A stretch of DNA of 39,675 nt from an uncultured Spirochaetales bacterium (GTDB lineage Bacteria; Spirochaetota; Spirochaetia; Sphaerochaetales; Sphaerochaetaceae). Location: assembly GCA_944392695.1 (NCBI GenBank), contig CALXXN010000016.1, forward strand, positions 1 through 39,675, given 5' to 3'. Position numbers and translations under genes: made by a program. The notes under the pieces were generated by a model. It was not told where the DNA came from. It saw only the letters and a list, made by a program, of their open reading frames with translations, and did no database searches. This document shows, in pieces, positions 1 through 8,331 of this stretch (positions are counted from its first letter, which is position 1; the number at the start of each line of letters is the position of its first letter).

Positions 1-119
1 GGACTGCCTGCGATGCTGATGGCATGCCTCGTGTTCTCCTCGATCCTGTCCTTGTAGTAGATCAGCTGGGGGGATGGTGTCTCGCTTTGAGTATTGAAAG
101 AAAACTTCATAAAACTCAT
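1..119 (-). CDS. Partial D-threonine aldolase / D-serine dehydratase family protein (N-terminus only)
   Basis: The reverse strand opens with an ATG at 119 and stays open to the window edge, giving about 39 residues. They include the stretch PQLIYYKDRIEENTRHAI. This resembles the start of alanine-racemase-fold PLP enzymes of the D-threonine aldolase / D-serine deaminase group, where a TPALLYY-DRIE-NI pattern precedes the first PLP-domain strand. The PLP lysine would lie outside the window, so the reaction cannot be confirmed. A second ATG at 110 is also possible because the ribosome binding site of either start is weak. The gene diverges from the amino-sugar operon, which also carries a D-aminoacylase-like gene, so a role in D-amino acid use is plausible. 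The family call rests on a short fragment. Confidence 0.5.
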   Translation of the reverse strand, partial: MSFMKFSFNTQSETPSPQLIYYKDRIEENTRHAISIAGS

Positions 120-171
120 GTCCTGGATAAAAGTATTGTTCTGGACCTCCTACTGGGTCAAGCCTAAATTG

Positions 172-186
172 TGAAAAAAATTTTCA
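172..186. promoter_or_regulatory. Candidate MurR-type operator palindrome
   Basis: The sequence is a perfect inverted repeat, TGAAAA-AAA-TTTTCA. It sits just upstream of the -35 element of the amino-sugar operon, between the divergent genes. Its 13-base core matches the palindrome at 10387-10399 in front of the RpiR-type regulator at 10 of 13 positions. That is what one expects if the regulator binds both sites. It is A/T-rich, so chance is not excluded. Confidence 0.45.
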
Positions 187-195
187 AAATTCCAC

Positions 196-223
196 TTGCA
201 ATACTGAAATTCTGGTTTATGAT
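196..223 (+). promoter_or_regulatory. Putative sigma70 promoter of the amino-sugar operon
   Basis: TTGCAA at 196-201 and TATGAT at 218-223 are separated by 16 bases. The expected transcription start lies about 10 bases before the AAAGGAG ribosome binding site of the gene at 246. The promoter lies inside the longer reading frame that opens at 171, which argues that 246 is the true start codon. Confidence 0.5.
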
Positions 224-245
224 TACAGGCAAAAGGAGACCTCTG

Positions 246-1532
246 ATGAAGAAGAAAACTATTCTCGTTCTCACTGTCATGATCCTTTCGTCCCTTTTCC
301 TTTTCGCCCAAGGTGGTAGTGAGGAGAGGCTTACTGAGGACGGTAGGCAGATAGTGACTTACTGGTATTATCATAAGGGCAATGAAGCCACCATCCAGGA
401 GAATGCGATTGCTCGTTTCAATGCATCTCAGGATGAGTATTTCGTTGAAGGTTTCAGCGTCCCAGACAAGCAGAAGTACCTTGTCGCCATGGCGAGTGAT
501 GAATCTCCTGATGTCATCGCACTCACCAATGCCGAGGTCATCAGCTATCAGACCAATGGGCTGCTGGAAGACATGAGCACGATGGGCGAGGCAAATGGCT
601 TTGACTTCTCAATCTATGACAAGCCTGCTGTGACTGCGAACAGCGTCGATGGACGCATGTACGCTTACCCGCTGACCAGTGTTGTCATCCAGATGTTCTA
701 TAACAAGGACCTGCTTGCCTCCATTGGCGAGACAGAACCTCCAACGACAATGGAGGAGCTCTTTGAGATGGCAGAGAAGGCGACAACCCTTGATGCTGAC
801 GGTAATATCGATATCCTTGGCTATCCTCTTTTCCCACTTGCCAGTGCACGTCAGGAGCTGATTTATGCATTCGGTGGCCGCTGGGCGGCTGAAGATGGTG
901 TCACCCCGACAGCCAACTGCGAGGGCAATATCAAGAGCCTCGAGATGAACATGGCCTTCCGTGAGAAGTATGGTGTCGAAAAGGTTCAGCGCTTCGTCGC
1001 CACAGGTAACACGAACCGCTACACGCCACAGGACATCTTCTTTGCCGGCAAGCAACTCTTCAGGTTCGATGGCCCCTGGTTCGCGAACAACATCAAGCAG
1101 TACAACCCTGACATCAACTTTGGTGTCGCCATGGTTCCTGGAACTGAGGCGGATCCTGAGCTTCTTGGTGTGAGCCGCTACGAGAACACCTCATTGGCCA
1201 TCCCTGTGGTCGCAAAGGAGAAGGATGGTGCTTATGCCTTCATCTCTTGGTTTGTGACAGAAGGAGCTAAGGACTTCCTGCTCGAGATTGGTTCACTGCC
1301 AGCGAACAACACGCTCTATGATGATCCCGACCTGCTGGCAAGCAATGAGGCATTCCCCTCATTCATGGAGGCCCTCAAGACCGGCAATGGTATCGAGGCA
1401 CCGAGGATGGACTATTCCGCTGAGTACATCTCGATGGTCGATGAATATCTTGATTACATCTACAACGGAACAATGGGCATTGAGGATGCGCTCAATGAGC
1501 TCCAGGCCCAGGCTGAGGCCATGGCCGACTGA
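246..1532 (+). CDS. Sugar ABC transporter, extracellular solute-binding protein
   Basis: This is a family-1 periplasmic binding protein of about 428 residues, the usual length. It opens with a signal peptide of KKK followed by a hydrophobic stretch ending LFLFAQGG. There is no lipobox cysteine, so it is probably released by signal peptidase I or held by other means. The start at 246 follows AAAGGAGACC with good spacing and lies downstream of a promoter, so the longer frame from 171 is rejected. It should bind the sugar and hand it to the two permeases that follow. Genes downstream (MurQ, sugar kinase, NamZ) suggest MurNAc, a MurNAc disaccharide or a muropeptide as ligand. The ligand is inferred from context and cannot be read from the sequence. 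A strong stem-loop follows the stop codon. Confidence 0.9.
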   Translation: MKKKTILVLTVMILSSLFLFAQGGSEERLTEDGRQIVTYWYYHKGNEATIQENAIARFNASQDEYFVEGFSVPDKQKYLVAMASDESPDVIALTNAEVISYQTNGLLEDMSTMGEANGFDFSIYDKPAVTANSVDGRMYAYPLTSVVIQMFYNKDLLASIGETEPPTTMEELFEMAEKATTLDADGNIDILGYPLFPLASARQELIYAFGGRWAAEDGVTPTANCEGNIKSLEMNMAFREKYGVEKVQRFVATGNTNRYTPQDIFFAGKQLFRFDGPWFANNIKQYNPDINFGVAMVPGTEADPELLGVSRYENTSLAIPVVAKEKDGAYAFISWFVTEGAKDFLLEIGSLPANNTLYDDPDLLASNEAFPSFMEALKTGNGIEAPRMDYSAEYISMVDEYLDYIYNGTMGIEDALNELQAQAEAMAD

Positions 1533-1546
1533 GCATCGTTTACACT

Positions 1547-1567
1547 GGGGCGGCGCGATGCCGCCCC
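1547..1567 (+). promoter_or_regulatory. Stem-loop between binding-protein and permease genes
   Basis: GGGGCGGC (1547-1554) pairs perfectly with GCCGCCCC (1560-1567) around a 5-base loop. No T-run follows, so it is more likely an mRNA-stabilising or partially attenuating hairpin than a full terminator. It would favour expression of the binding protein over the permeases. Comparable hairpins follow the other two binding-protein genes in this window. Confidence 0.75.
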
Positions 1568-1587
1568 TCATGAAAACGGATGAATAA

Positions 1588-2505
1588 ATGAAAAAACTGA
1601 GAATCTCGCGTGACGGGCGCAATGGCTTCCTTTTTGCCTTGCCTTGGATAATCGGCTTCCTCTTGCTGAGCCTTTATCCTCTGATCATGTCACTTTACTA
1701 CAGCTTCACTGAGTTCAACTTCATCTCCAACCCGGAGTGGGTGGGGCTGGATAACTACAAAGACCTTTTCGGCGATAGAAGATTCTATAAAAGCCTTTCA
1801 AATACATGTTTCTATGCCTTCGTGGCAACTCCGATCCTGCTTGTGGTGGCGCTGTTGCTGGCTTTGATTGCGAACAAGAAGTTCAAGCTCAAGGGTGTGG
1901 CACGCACTGTCTTCTTCCTCCCATCTGTCATACCGATGGTGGCTGCGACCATGGTCTGGATCTGGATGTTCGACCCGACATATGGTTATATCAACAACTT
2001 CCTGTCGCTCTTCGGAATTGAAGGACCAGCCTGGCTGATCAATCCTAAGACGACGAAGTGGGCCTTGGTGCTCATGGGCTCCTGGTGTACTGGAACGACC
2101 ATGCTGGTCTGTCTTGCGGCTTTGCAGGATGTACCTAACAGCTACTACGAGAGTGCGGACCTTGATGGTGCGAACGCATTTCAGAAGTTCATCCATATCA
2201 CGATTCCCTCTGTCGCCCACGTGCTTGTCTACCAGGCGATACTCAACCTGATCAATGCCTTCCAGTACTTCACCCAGGTCTATGTCATCACGACTGCAAG
2301 TGGAGGTAACACCTCAGGTGCTTCAGGAGGTCCTGAGAACTCCATTCTCATGTACCCCCTCTACCTGTTCCACAATGCCTTTGTCTACCAGAAGATGGGC
2401 AAGGCATCTGCCATGGCATGGATCCTCATGGTCATCGTCGGACTCCTGACCATAGTCATGGTCAAACTGTCCAAGAAAGCCACAAGCAACGCAGGAGGTG
2501 AGTGA
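1588..2505 (+). CDS. Sugar ABC transporter permease (MalF/UgpA family)
   Basis: This is a polytopic inner-membrane protein of 305 residues with about six hydrophobic segments. The first covers roughly residues 13-33. The permease signature (EAA loop) is seen near residues 190-210 as YYESADLDGANAFQKF, followed by ITIPSV, where the ATPase docks. It forms a heterodimeric channel with the next gene. It follows the binding-protein gene by 55 bases containing the hairpin and overlaps the next start codon by one base, so the two permeases are translationally coupled. No ATPase gene is nearby. Confidence 0.92.
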   Translation: MKKLRISRDGRNGFLFALPWIIGFLLLSLYPLIMSLYYSFTEFNFISNPEWVGLDNYKDLFGDRRFYKSLSNTCFYAFVATPILLVVALLLALIANKKFKLKGVARTVFFLPSVIPMVAATMVWIWMFDPTYGYINNFLSLFGIEGPAWLINPKTTKWALVLMGSWCTGTTMLVCLAALQDVPNSYYESADLDGANAFQKFIHITIPSVAHVLVYQAILNLINAFQYFTQVYVITTASGGNTSGASGGPENSILMYPLYLFHNAFVYQKMGKASAMAWILMVIVGLLTIVMVKLSKKATSNAGGE

Positions 2506-3344
2506 TGAATATCTATAAGACGAAGAAAGAGGTCTCGAAGCTGATGTTCTACATCCTCTTCGCCTGCCTTGCCATAGTCTTCCTTTCGCCCTTCATCGTC
2601 ATGTTGACGACCAGTTTCAAGACCTTGGATGATGCCTTCACCGTACCAGTGAAGATCCTGCCAAGGGACTGGATCTTCACCAACTATGGTGATGCTGTCG
2701 AGAGGATCCCATACTGGCGTTACATGGGTAATACCGCCTATATCACGCTCTTCTCCTTGATAGGAGAGCTCATCGTCGTCCCCTTGGTCGCCTATTCGCT
2801 TGCCAAGATCAAGTGGAAGGGAGCGGCCATCATCTCCGGACTTATCATGGCCACGATGATGATCCCATACACAGTTACGATGATCCCGCTCTACAGGACA
2901 TGGCATGCCCTTGGACTGACAGGGTCCTACGTGCCATTGATCGCCCCTCATTTCGCAGGACATGCCTTCTACATAATCATCATGAGGCAGTTCATGAAGG
3001 GCATCCCCAATTCGCTTTTCGAAGCGGCGAAGATTGACGGTGCGAACGAGTTCCAGCGTTTCATGTACCTGGGGATTCCGATGTGCAAGCCCGCGCTCAC
3101 AACCATCGCAATCTATACGTTCAACGCTGCATGGTCGGACTACCTGGCGCCTCTGATCTACATCTCGAACAAGGACAGGATGACACTCTCACTTGGCCTC
3201 CAGCAGTTCCTGAACGAATACACTGTCGACTGGACCCTGCTGATGGCTGCCGCAGTCATCTTCGTCCTGCCAGTCCTCGTCCTTTTCTTCATCTTCCAGC
3301 GCAATTTCGTGGAGGGTGTGGCTACAAGTGGGTTGAAGGCATAG
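2505..3344 (+). CDS. Sugar ABC transporter permease (MalG/UgpE family)
   Basis: This is the second permease, of 279 residues. A first membrane helix lies around residues 14-34 and ends in LSPFIVMLTTSFK, typical of the MalG group. The EAA loop is visible as LFEAAKIDGANEFQRF in the last third. The ATG at 2505 overlaps the preceding stop (TGATG) and has GGAGGTG just upstream, so it is preferred over the GTG at 2502. The protein ends with the family's usual FVEGVATSGLKA tail. It should form the membrane pore with the product of the previous gene for the amino-sugar importer. Confidence 0.92.
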   Translation: MNIYKTKKEVSKLMFYILFACLAIVFLSPFIVMLTTSFKTLDDAFTVPVKILPRDWIFTNYGDAVERIPYWRYMGNTAYITLFSLIGELIVVPLVAYSLAKIKWKGAAIISGLIMATMMIPYTVTMIPLYRTWHALGLTGSYVPLIAPHFAGHAFYIIIMRQFMKGIPNSLFEAAKIDGANEFQRFMYLGIPMCKPALTTIAIYTFNAAWSDYLAPLIYISNKDRMTLSLGLQQFLNEYTVDWTLLMAAAVIFVLPVLVLFFIFQRNFVEGVATSGLKA

Positions 3345-3348
3345 CAGT

Positions 3349-4896
3349 ATGGCGACATTGTTCAAGAATGCCACTGTACTTGATGGTACAGGGACAAGAC
3401 CTGCATTCAAATCCGACATCCTGGTCGATGGAGGCTTGATCAAGGACATCCGTCCTGGTCTGGAAGTTGATGGTGCAACTGTCATTGATGTGGCAGGGCG
3501 CTATATCTGCCCTGCATTCATCGATGCGCACAGGCATCTTGATGCTGAAGTACTGAGGAATCCTTGCTTTGGAACCATTGAGAAGGCCCAGGGGATAGCC
3601 ACTGCCTTCGGTGGCCTGTGTGGCATGTCATTGCCGTATGCGGACAGGGCCTGGGCGGATTACATCTCCCCCTGTCTTGGGCAGATTCCAGATTCCATGC
3701 TTGGCATGGATTTCAGAAGCTTCTACAAGAAGCTTGAATCAAAGGAACTCCCTCTTGACCTCGGTTTTTTCCTTGGAATGGGGTCTGTGACAAGCGCCAT
3801 CCAGGGTATGGCTGGTGTGAGGTGGGATGACCAGGCCTTGGCCAAGGCACAGGCCATGGTGCTGGAAGCCTTGGATGAAGGCGCTTTTGGAATCTCAATG
3901 GGTGTCATGTATGAACCAGAGCGCTTCAACAGCAAGGAGGATTACATACGTATCCTATCTGTCGCCAGACATGGCAGAAGACCCTTGGTCGTCCACCTGA
4001 GGAGCGAGGGGGACGGCTTGGTCGAAGCCATAGAAGAGGCCTGTTCGATTGCAGATGCGCTTTCCCTGCCATTGGTGATCAGCCACTTCAAGGTCTTTGG
4101 ACGTCAGAACTGGAACAGGACCATACATGCTGCGATAGCAAGAGTGGAGCAGTGGAGGTCACGTGGGTTGGATGTCTCCGTCGATTTCTATCCCTACGAT
4201 GCTGGCAGTACGACCATGTTGACCCTGATCCCGCCCTGTGTCCAGAAGGACAGCCTGGAAGCTACGATCAACTACCTTTCTTCTCATGGGGGAAGGATGG
4301 CTTTCAAAGAAGCGATAGTCCGCATGGACCATGGTGCCTGGGATAACATGGTCGCCTCAATAGGCTGGGACCGTGTCATCCTCTCATCTGGGCGTTCAAG
4401 CCTTGCCGCCTCTTATATCGGCATGGATATACAGTCAATCGCAGATAGTGTCGCTGAAGATCCCTGTGACATCTTCATCGACATACTGGAAGCAGAGGAA
4501 GGCCAGGCTGCCGTGATAGTACGCAGCATGGCTGCAGAGGATGTTGATGCTGTCGCGTCACTGGGCTACAGCGCACTCATCTCAGATTCTCTTTATGGGG
4601 GAGGAAGTCATCCTCATCCCAGGCTTTGTGGGACTTTCACCCACTTCCTTTCGGATTTTGTCTTCAAGCGCCACGTGTTGTCGCTGGAGGAGGCGGTCTG
4701 GAAGATGACAGGCCTGGTCTCAAGCCGTTATGGGCTTGGTGACAGGGGTGTGCTGGAAAAAGGGAAGAAGGCTGATCTTGTCATTTTTGACAGGGACAGC
4801 ATTGAAGACAGGACCTCATACGGAGAACCCACAGCGCTTCCCGCAGGGATCAATCTCCTATGTGGGGAAGGAAAACTACTACGACAGGGGAGTTGA
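3349..4896 (+). CDS. D-aminoacylase-like amidohydrolase (N-acyl-D-amino acid deacylase family)
   Basis: This is a metal-dependent amidohydrolase of 515 residues, in the family's usual range of about 480-530. The N-terminal strand region (LFKNATVLDGTG) is followed by the metal-binding HxH in FIDAHRHLD near residue 62. Further family motifs are VVHLRSEGDGLVEAIEEA, ISHFKVFG and VDFYPYDAG. Near the C-terminus are GGGSHPHPR and KADLVIFDRDSIEDR. Known relatives remove acyl groups from N-acyl-D-amino acids in the cytoplasm. Its place between the permeases and MurQ suggests work on the D-amino acid part of imported peptidoglycan fragments, but the substrate is inferred. The stop is one base before the murQ start. 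Dipeptidase or other amidohydrolase activity remains possible. Confidence 0.8.
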   Translation: MATLFKNATVLDGTGTRPAFKSDILVDGGLIKDIRPGLEVDGATVIDVAGRYICPAFIDAHRHLDAEVLRNPCFGTIEKAQGIATAFGGLCGMSLPYADRAWADYISPCLGQIPDSMLGMDFRSFYKKLESKELPLDLGFFLGMGSVTSAIQGMAGVRWDDQALAKAQAMVLEALDEGAFGISMGVMYEPERFNSKEDYIRILSVARHGRRPLVVHLRSEGDGLVEAIEEACSIADALSLPLVISHFKVFGRQNWNRTIHAAIARVEQWRSRGLDVSVDFYPYDAGSTTMLTLIPPCVQKDSLEATINYLSSHGGRMAFKEAIVRMDHGAWDNMVASIGWDRVILSSGRSSLAASYIGMDIQSIADSVAEDPCDIFIDILEAEEGQAAVIVRSMAAEDVDAVASLGYSALISDSLYGGGSHPHPRLCGTFTHFLSDFVFKRHVLSLEEAVWKMTGLVSSRYGLGDRGVLEKGKKADLVIFDRDSIEDRTSYGEPTALPAGINLLCGEGKLLRQGS

Positions 4897-4897
4897 A

Positions 4898-5785
4898 ATG
4901 ACAGGTAAGCAGACGGAGAGCAGGAATCCGCTTTCTGACAGGATAGACACACTTACGACCATGCAGATGCTCAAGGTCATCAATGATGAGGATAAGAAGG
5001 TCGCCTACGCTGTTGAGAAGGAGCTTGGAAACATCAGCCTTGCTGTTGATGGCGTCTACCAGCGTCTGGCTTCCGGCGGAAGGCTCTTCTACATAGGCGC
5101 TGGTACAAGCGGCCGCATAGGCATACTTGATGCCTCTGAATGCACCCCGACTTTCAATACTCCTCCAAGCCTGGTGCAGGGGCTTATCGCAGGTGGACAG
5201 AAGGCTGTCTTCATTGGTGTCGAGGGAGCTGAGGATGACGAGGATGCCTGCCGCAAGGAACTAGAGGAGCGTGGTTTCTCCAAATGTGACGCGATAGTGG
5301 GGATAGCAGCTAGTGGTTCGACTCCTTATGTGCTTGGAGGCTTGTCCTATGCGAGGAAGATAGGGGCTTTCACTGTCTCTCTTTCCTGCAACCCTGGCTC
5401 GGAGATTTCCAAAATCGCAGAGGTCGCGATCTCCCCCGTCGTTGGTGCTGAGATCATCACAGGTTCGACCAGGATGAAGTCAGGTACTGCGGAGAAGATG
5501 GTCTTGAACATGATTTCAACCTGCGTGATGGTGAAACTCGGCAAGGTCTATGGCAACCTCATGGTTGACATGCAGGTCAGCAACAAGAAACTTGCAGGCA
5601 GGGCCTGCAGGATCGTCTCCTATTCGACAGGATGCAGCGAAGACGATGCCAAGGCCATACTCAAGGAGTCTGGTGGCGAGGTCAAGACAGCCATAGTCAT
5701 GATTAAGAAGAATACAAGCAAGGAAGGGGCGAGACAGCTTCTTGCCATGAATGACGGTATAATCGCCAAAGCCCTGGGGGTATAG
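4898..5785 (+). CDS. murQ: N-acetylmuramic acid 6-phosphate etherase
   Basis: MurQ cleaves the lactyl ether of MurNAc-6-phosphate to give GlcNAc-6-phosphate and D-lactate in the cytoplasm. The protein has 295 residues, close to the E. coli enzyme. It carries the family signature YIGAGTSGRIGILDASEC, which holds a catalytic glutamate, near residues 60-78. It also shows the SIS-domain stretch ITGSTRMKSGTAEKMVLN and the ending motif LMVDMQVSNKKL. The open frame extends upstream to 4730, inside the previous gene, but the ATG at 4898 directly after that gene's stop matches the family N-terminus (RNPLSDRIDTL). It fixes the pathway of this operon as MurNAc catabolism. The next gene starts two bases after its stop. 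Confidence 0.96.
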   Translation: MTGKQTESRNPLSDRIDTLTTMQMLKVINDEDKKVAYAVEKELGNISLAVDGVYQRLASGGRLFYIGAGTSGRIGILDASECTPTFNTPPSLVQGLIAGGQKAVFIGVEGAEDDEDACRKELEERGFSKCDAIVGIAASGSTPYVLGGLSYARKIGAFTVSLSCNPGSEISKIAEVAISPVVGAEIITGSTRMKSGTAEKMVLNMISTCVMVKLGKVYGNLMVDMQVSNKKLAGRACRIVSYSTGCSEDDAKAILKESGGEVKTAIVMIKKNTSKEGARQLLAMNDGIIAKALGV

Positions 5786-5787
5786 GA

Positions 5788-6651
5788 ATGGAGTATCTTC
5801 TTGGTGTGGACGCAGGCTCGTCCAAGATCTCCCTTTCCTCCTATGCCCTTGATGGAAGCCTCCTCATGACACGCAAGTGCCAAGGGGCTTCTTTCAGCGC
5901 GGATCCCCAGGCCGCCATCAAGCTTGTCTTGGATGCTGTTGATGATTTCACTGCATCAAGCCAAGGACACTGCCGTTTTGTAGCAGTGGGCTGTTCTGGT
6001 ATCAGGGCAAGCGGCAAGGCGGAAGAGCTCTCAAGGCTTTTGAGCCTGCCAAACAAGGTCGTTGATGATGGGGTTTTCGCCCTTTACTCGGCCTTTGGCC
6101 ATGATGATGGGATACTTCTCATCAGTGGTACAGGAAGTGTCTGCTATGGAAAGAGGGGTGGACGTACACACTCAGTCGGTGGCTGGGGGCATTTGGTCGA
6201 TGACAGGGGCAGCGGGACATGGATCGCACTTGCGGCCATCAAGGCGCTTTTCTCAAGGGCCGACCATGACTTGCCACTGGGCATGCTCGACAAGGACATC
6301 CTTTCTTACTTCCGCTGTGATGTCCTGTCATTGCCTTACAAGATCAACCAGGCATCGAAAAGGGAGCTTGCCGCCCTTGCCCCAGTAGTCGAAGATGCTG
6401 CCAAGGCGGGGGATGGTGGTGCTCTGGCAATACTACAAGACGCAGGACATGAGCTTGCTGGCATGGTGTTGACCATGACAGGTGTGCTTGGAATGGAGGA
6501 AGCCACGCTTTGCCTCAGTGGCAGCATAGTTGAGAAGTGCCAGGCCACAAGGGAAGCCTTGCTTTCCAGCCTGCCTGGTTTTGAAGTCATTGAGGCAGGG
6601 CGGCCGGAAAGGGCCGTGCTGCCTCTCTATGAGGAGTATCTTCATGGTTGA
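5788..6651 (+). CDS. BadF/BadG/NagK-type amino-sugar kinase, likely MurNAc kinase
   Basis: This is an ASKHA-fold kinase of 287 residues. The phosphate-1 loop LLGVDAGSSK is at residues 4-13 and the phosphate-2 motif LLISGTGSVCYG near 110. GGWGHLVDDRGSGTWIA follows near 130, typical of N-acetylglucosamine kinase relatives. MurQ needs MurNAc-6-phosphate. With an ABC importer, which does not phosphorylate, in place of a PTS system, a cytoplasmic kinase is required. This is therefore the probable MurNAc (or MurNAc/GlcNAc) kinase, like MurK of clostridia. Sugar specificity is inferred from context. It starts two bases after murQ, and its end overlaps the start of the next gene by 8 bases. Confidence 0.85.
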   Translation: MEYLLGVDAGSSKISLSSYALDGSLLMTRKCQGASFSADPQAAIKLVLDAVDDFTASSQGHCRFVAVGCSGIRASGKAEELSRLLSLPNKVVDDGVFALYSAFGHDDGILLISGTGSVCYGKRGGRTHSVGGWGHLVDDRGSGTWIALAAIKALFSRADHDLPLGMLDKDILSYFRCDVLSLPYKINQASKRELAALAPVVEDAAKAGDGGALAILQDAGHELAGMVLTMTGVLGMEEATLCLSGSIVEKCQATREALLSSLPGFEVIEAGRPERAVLPLYEEYLHG

Positions 6652-7624
6652 ATACGCTGTACTGGAGGATGCTGACCTGCAGGCCTGCCATGCTGTATGG
6701 CAGGAAAGTCCCCGTACCCCTTATGCTGATTTAGATGCAGGGACCTTCAGGGAGAAGTTCTTCTCAAATGGCTGTCTTGGTTACAAGGCCATGGATGATG
6801 GGCGCCTGGTGGCCTTCATTTCTGGTTTCATCAAGACTGAGTATCTCAGGGGTGAGGATTATGACAACACGCCACTTTACCTGACCATGGTCCTTGTAGA
6901 TCCTGCCTATAGGGCATCTGGTATAGCTTCGATACTTGTCGACATGCTTGTTGACAGGGCCAAGGCAATTGGTAAGAAGTCTGTGATGGCGACTTACCGT
7001 AATTTGAAGATACTTGGCTGGAACATGAGCGATGGACGTGGGGTTTATTATCATAACAATGCGCCTGGTGTTTTGATTGATGGCCCTGCATATCCATTCC
7101 TCTGCCACAAGGGTTTCAAGCAACTTTCTGTCGAATGTGGGCTTTACCTGCCTCTTGCCGACTACAGCATTCCAGACAGGGTCAGGGAACGCGAGGCCAA
7201 GCTCAATGAAGAGGGTGTGGAAATCTGCTTCTATGACAGGAAACAGCATAGTGGTTTTGACGAACTCTTCGATGCGCTGCATGGTGAAGTCTGGCGCAAG
7301 ACGATCAATGACAACAACGCACTTGAATCCCCATTGCCAGTGCTTGTCGCAGTTGACCATGGAACCCGGATCGTAGGCTTCGCCGGTCCAATGGACAGGG
7401 AGCCCAGTGGCCGGGCCTGGTTCAATGGAATCGCAGTGCATCCTGATTTCCAGCGAAGGGGGATAGCGAGGGTGCTGTTCTCCCGCCTTCTTCATGGGTT
7501 CAAAGGCATAGGTTGCGGTTTCAGTACGATTTTCACGGATGAGGGAAACCCCGCTTTGAAACTTTACCATGACATCGGCTTCCATACAGGTGGCCGCTTC
7601 GCAGTGATGGAGAAGGTCTTATGA
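6644..7624 (+). CDS. Two-domain GNAT acetyltransferase
   Basis: This protein of 326 residues appears to hold two GNAT folds. The first shows the acetyl-CoA loop VDPAYRASGIASILVDML around residues 85-102. The second shows NGIAVHPDFQRRGIARVLF around residues 261-279, followed by NPALKLYHDIGF, the classic motif B. The ATG at 6644 overlaps the kinase stop and starts the protein in register with a normal GNAT N-terminus (VEYAVLEDAD). The longer frame from 6530 lies inside the kinase gene and is rejected. The end overlaps the next start by 4 bases (ATGA). The acceptor is unknown. An amino sugar or D-amino acid made by its neighbours is the obvious guess. Confidence 0.85.
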   Translation: MVEYAVLEDADLQACHAVWQESPRTPYADLDAGTFREKFFSNGCLGYKAMDDGRLVAFISGFIKTEYLRGEDYDNTPLYLTMVLVDPAYRASGIASILVDMLVDRAKAIGKKSVMATYRNLKILGWNMSDGRGVYYHNNAPGVLIDGPAYPFLCHKGFKQLSVECGLYLPLADYSIPDRVREREAKLNEEGVEICFYDRKQHSGFDELFDALHGEVWRKTINDNNALESPLPVLVAVDHGTRIVGFAGPMDREPSGRAWFNGIAVHPDFQRRGIARVLFSRLLHGFKGIGCGFSTIFTDEGNPALKLYHDIGFHTGGRFAVMEKVL

Positions 7625-8319
7625 AAACACTGCTTTGCATCGGAGCCCATGTTGGTGACATGGAGCTTACTTGTGGCGGTCTTATCGCCACAGAGGCATT
7701 GAAGGGCAACAGGGCGGTGCTCGTCGCCCTGACAGCTGGAGAGAAGGGCAACCCACCAGGACGGAGCGTGGAGGAGTATCGTGAGCAGAAGGTCGAGGAG
7801 GCAAGGGCCTTTGCTTCTGCTTTTGGCGGAACCTCGATTGTCATGAACAGCGAGGATGGGTGTCTGGAAGAGACTGATGATGTGATTTGGCCACTTGTGG
7901 ATATCATCAGGCGATACAGGCCTGATGTAATCATCACTCATTGGAAAAAAAGCGTCCATAAGGATCATGCGGCTGCCAGCCTGATTGCGGAACATGCCCG
8001 CTATTATGCAGGCAACAGCGGTTTCAAAAGGGATCTTCCCGCACATCCATGTCCGAAGATCTTCTACACTGAGAACCTTGAAGACCTTGAGGACTTCAAG
8101 CCCTATCTCTATCTTGATACGACGAGTGGACATGATGCCTGGCTACGTGAAGTGGCGAAGATGGAGTTTGTCACCAAGAGCACTGACCACAGGTATCTCG
8201 ATTATTACGATGCACTTGCGACCTTGCGTGGTTGTGACAGTGGCTTTGGCAAGGCAGAGGCCTTCATGGTCCGTGACATCTTCAACAACAGGAAGATGGA
8301 CAGCATCTTCTCTTTCTAA
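7621..8319 (+). CDS. PIG-L/LmbE family N-deacetylase
   Basis: This is a zinc-dependent deacetylase of 232 residues. The N-terminal motif is CIGAHVGDMELTCGG, a variant of the usual AHPDDE in which His and the first acidic residues remain. The second zinc ligand region appears as THWKKSVHKDHAAA near residue 105. PIG-L enzymes remove acetyl groups from N-acetylglucosaminyl compounds. In this operon the likely step is deacetylation of GlcNAc or GlcNAc-6-phosphate produced by MurQ. A NagA-like deacetylase gene nearby is destroyed, which makes such a substitution attractive but unproven. The start overlaps the previous stop by 4 bases, so translation is coupled. Confidence 0.88.
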   Translation: MKTLLCIGAHVGDMELTCGGLIATEALKGNRAVLVALTAGEKGNPPGRSVEEYREQKVEEARAFASAFGGTSIVMNSEDGCLEETDDVIWPLVDIIRRYRPDVIITHWKKSVHKDHAAASLIAEHARYYAGNSGFKRDLPAHPCPKIFYTENLEDLEDFKPYLYLDTTSGHDAWLREVAKMEFVTKSTDHRYLDYYDALATLRGCDSGFGKAEAFMVRDIFNNRKMDSIFSF

Positions 8320-8331
8320 CGGGGTGGTTAC

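Noticed and set aside
609-1055. 148-codon reverse frame inside the first binding-protein gene
   Set aside because: It lies wholly opposite a well-supported gene, has no ribosome binding site and shows no family motif.
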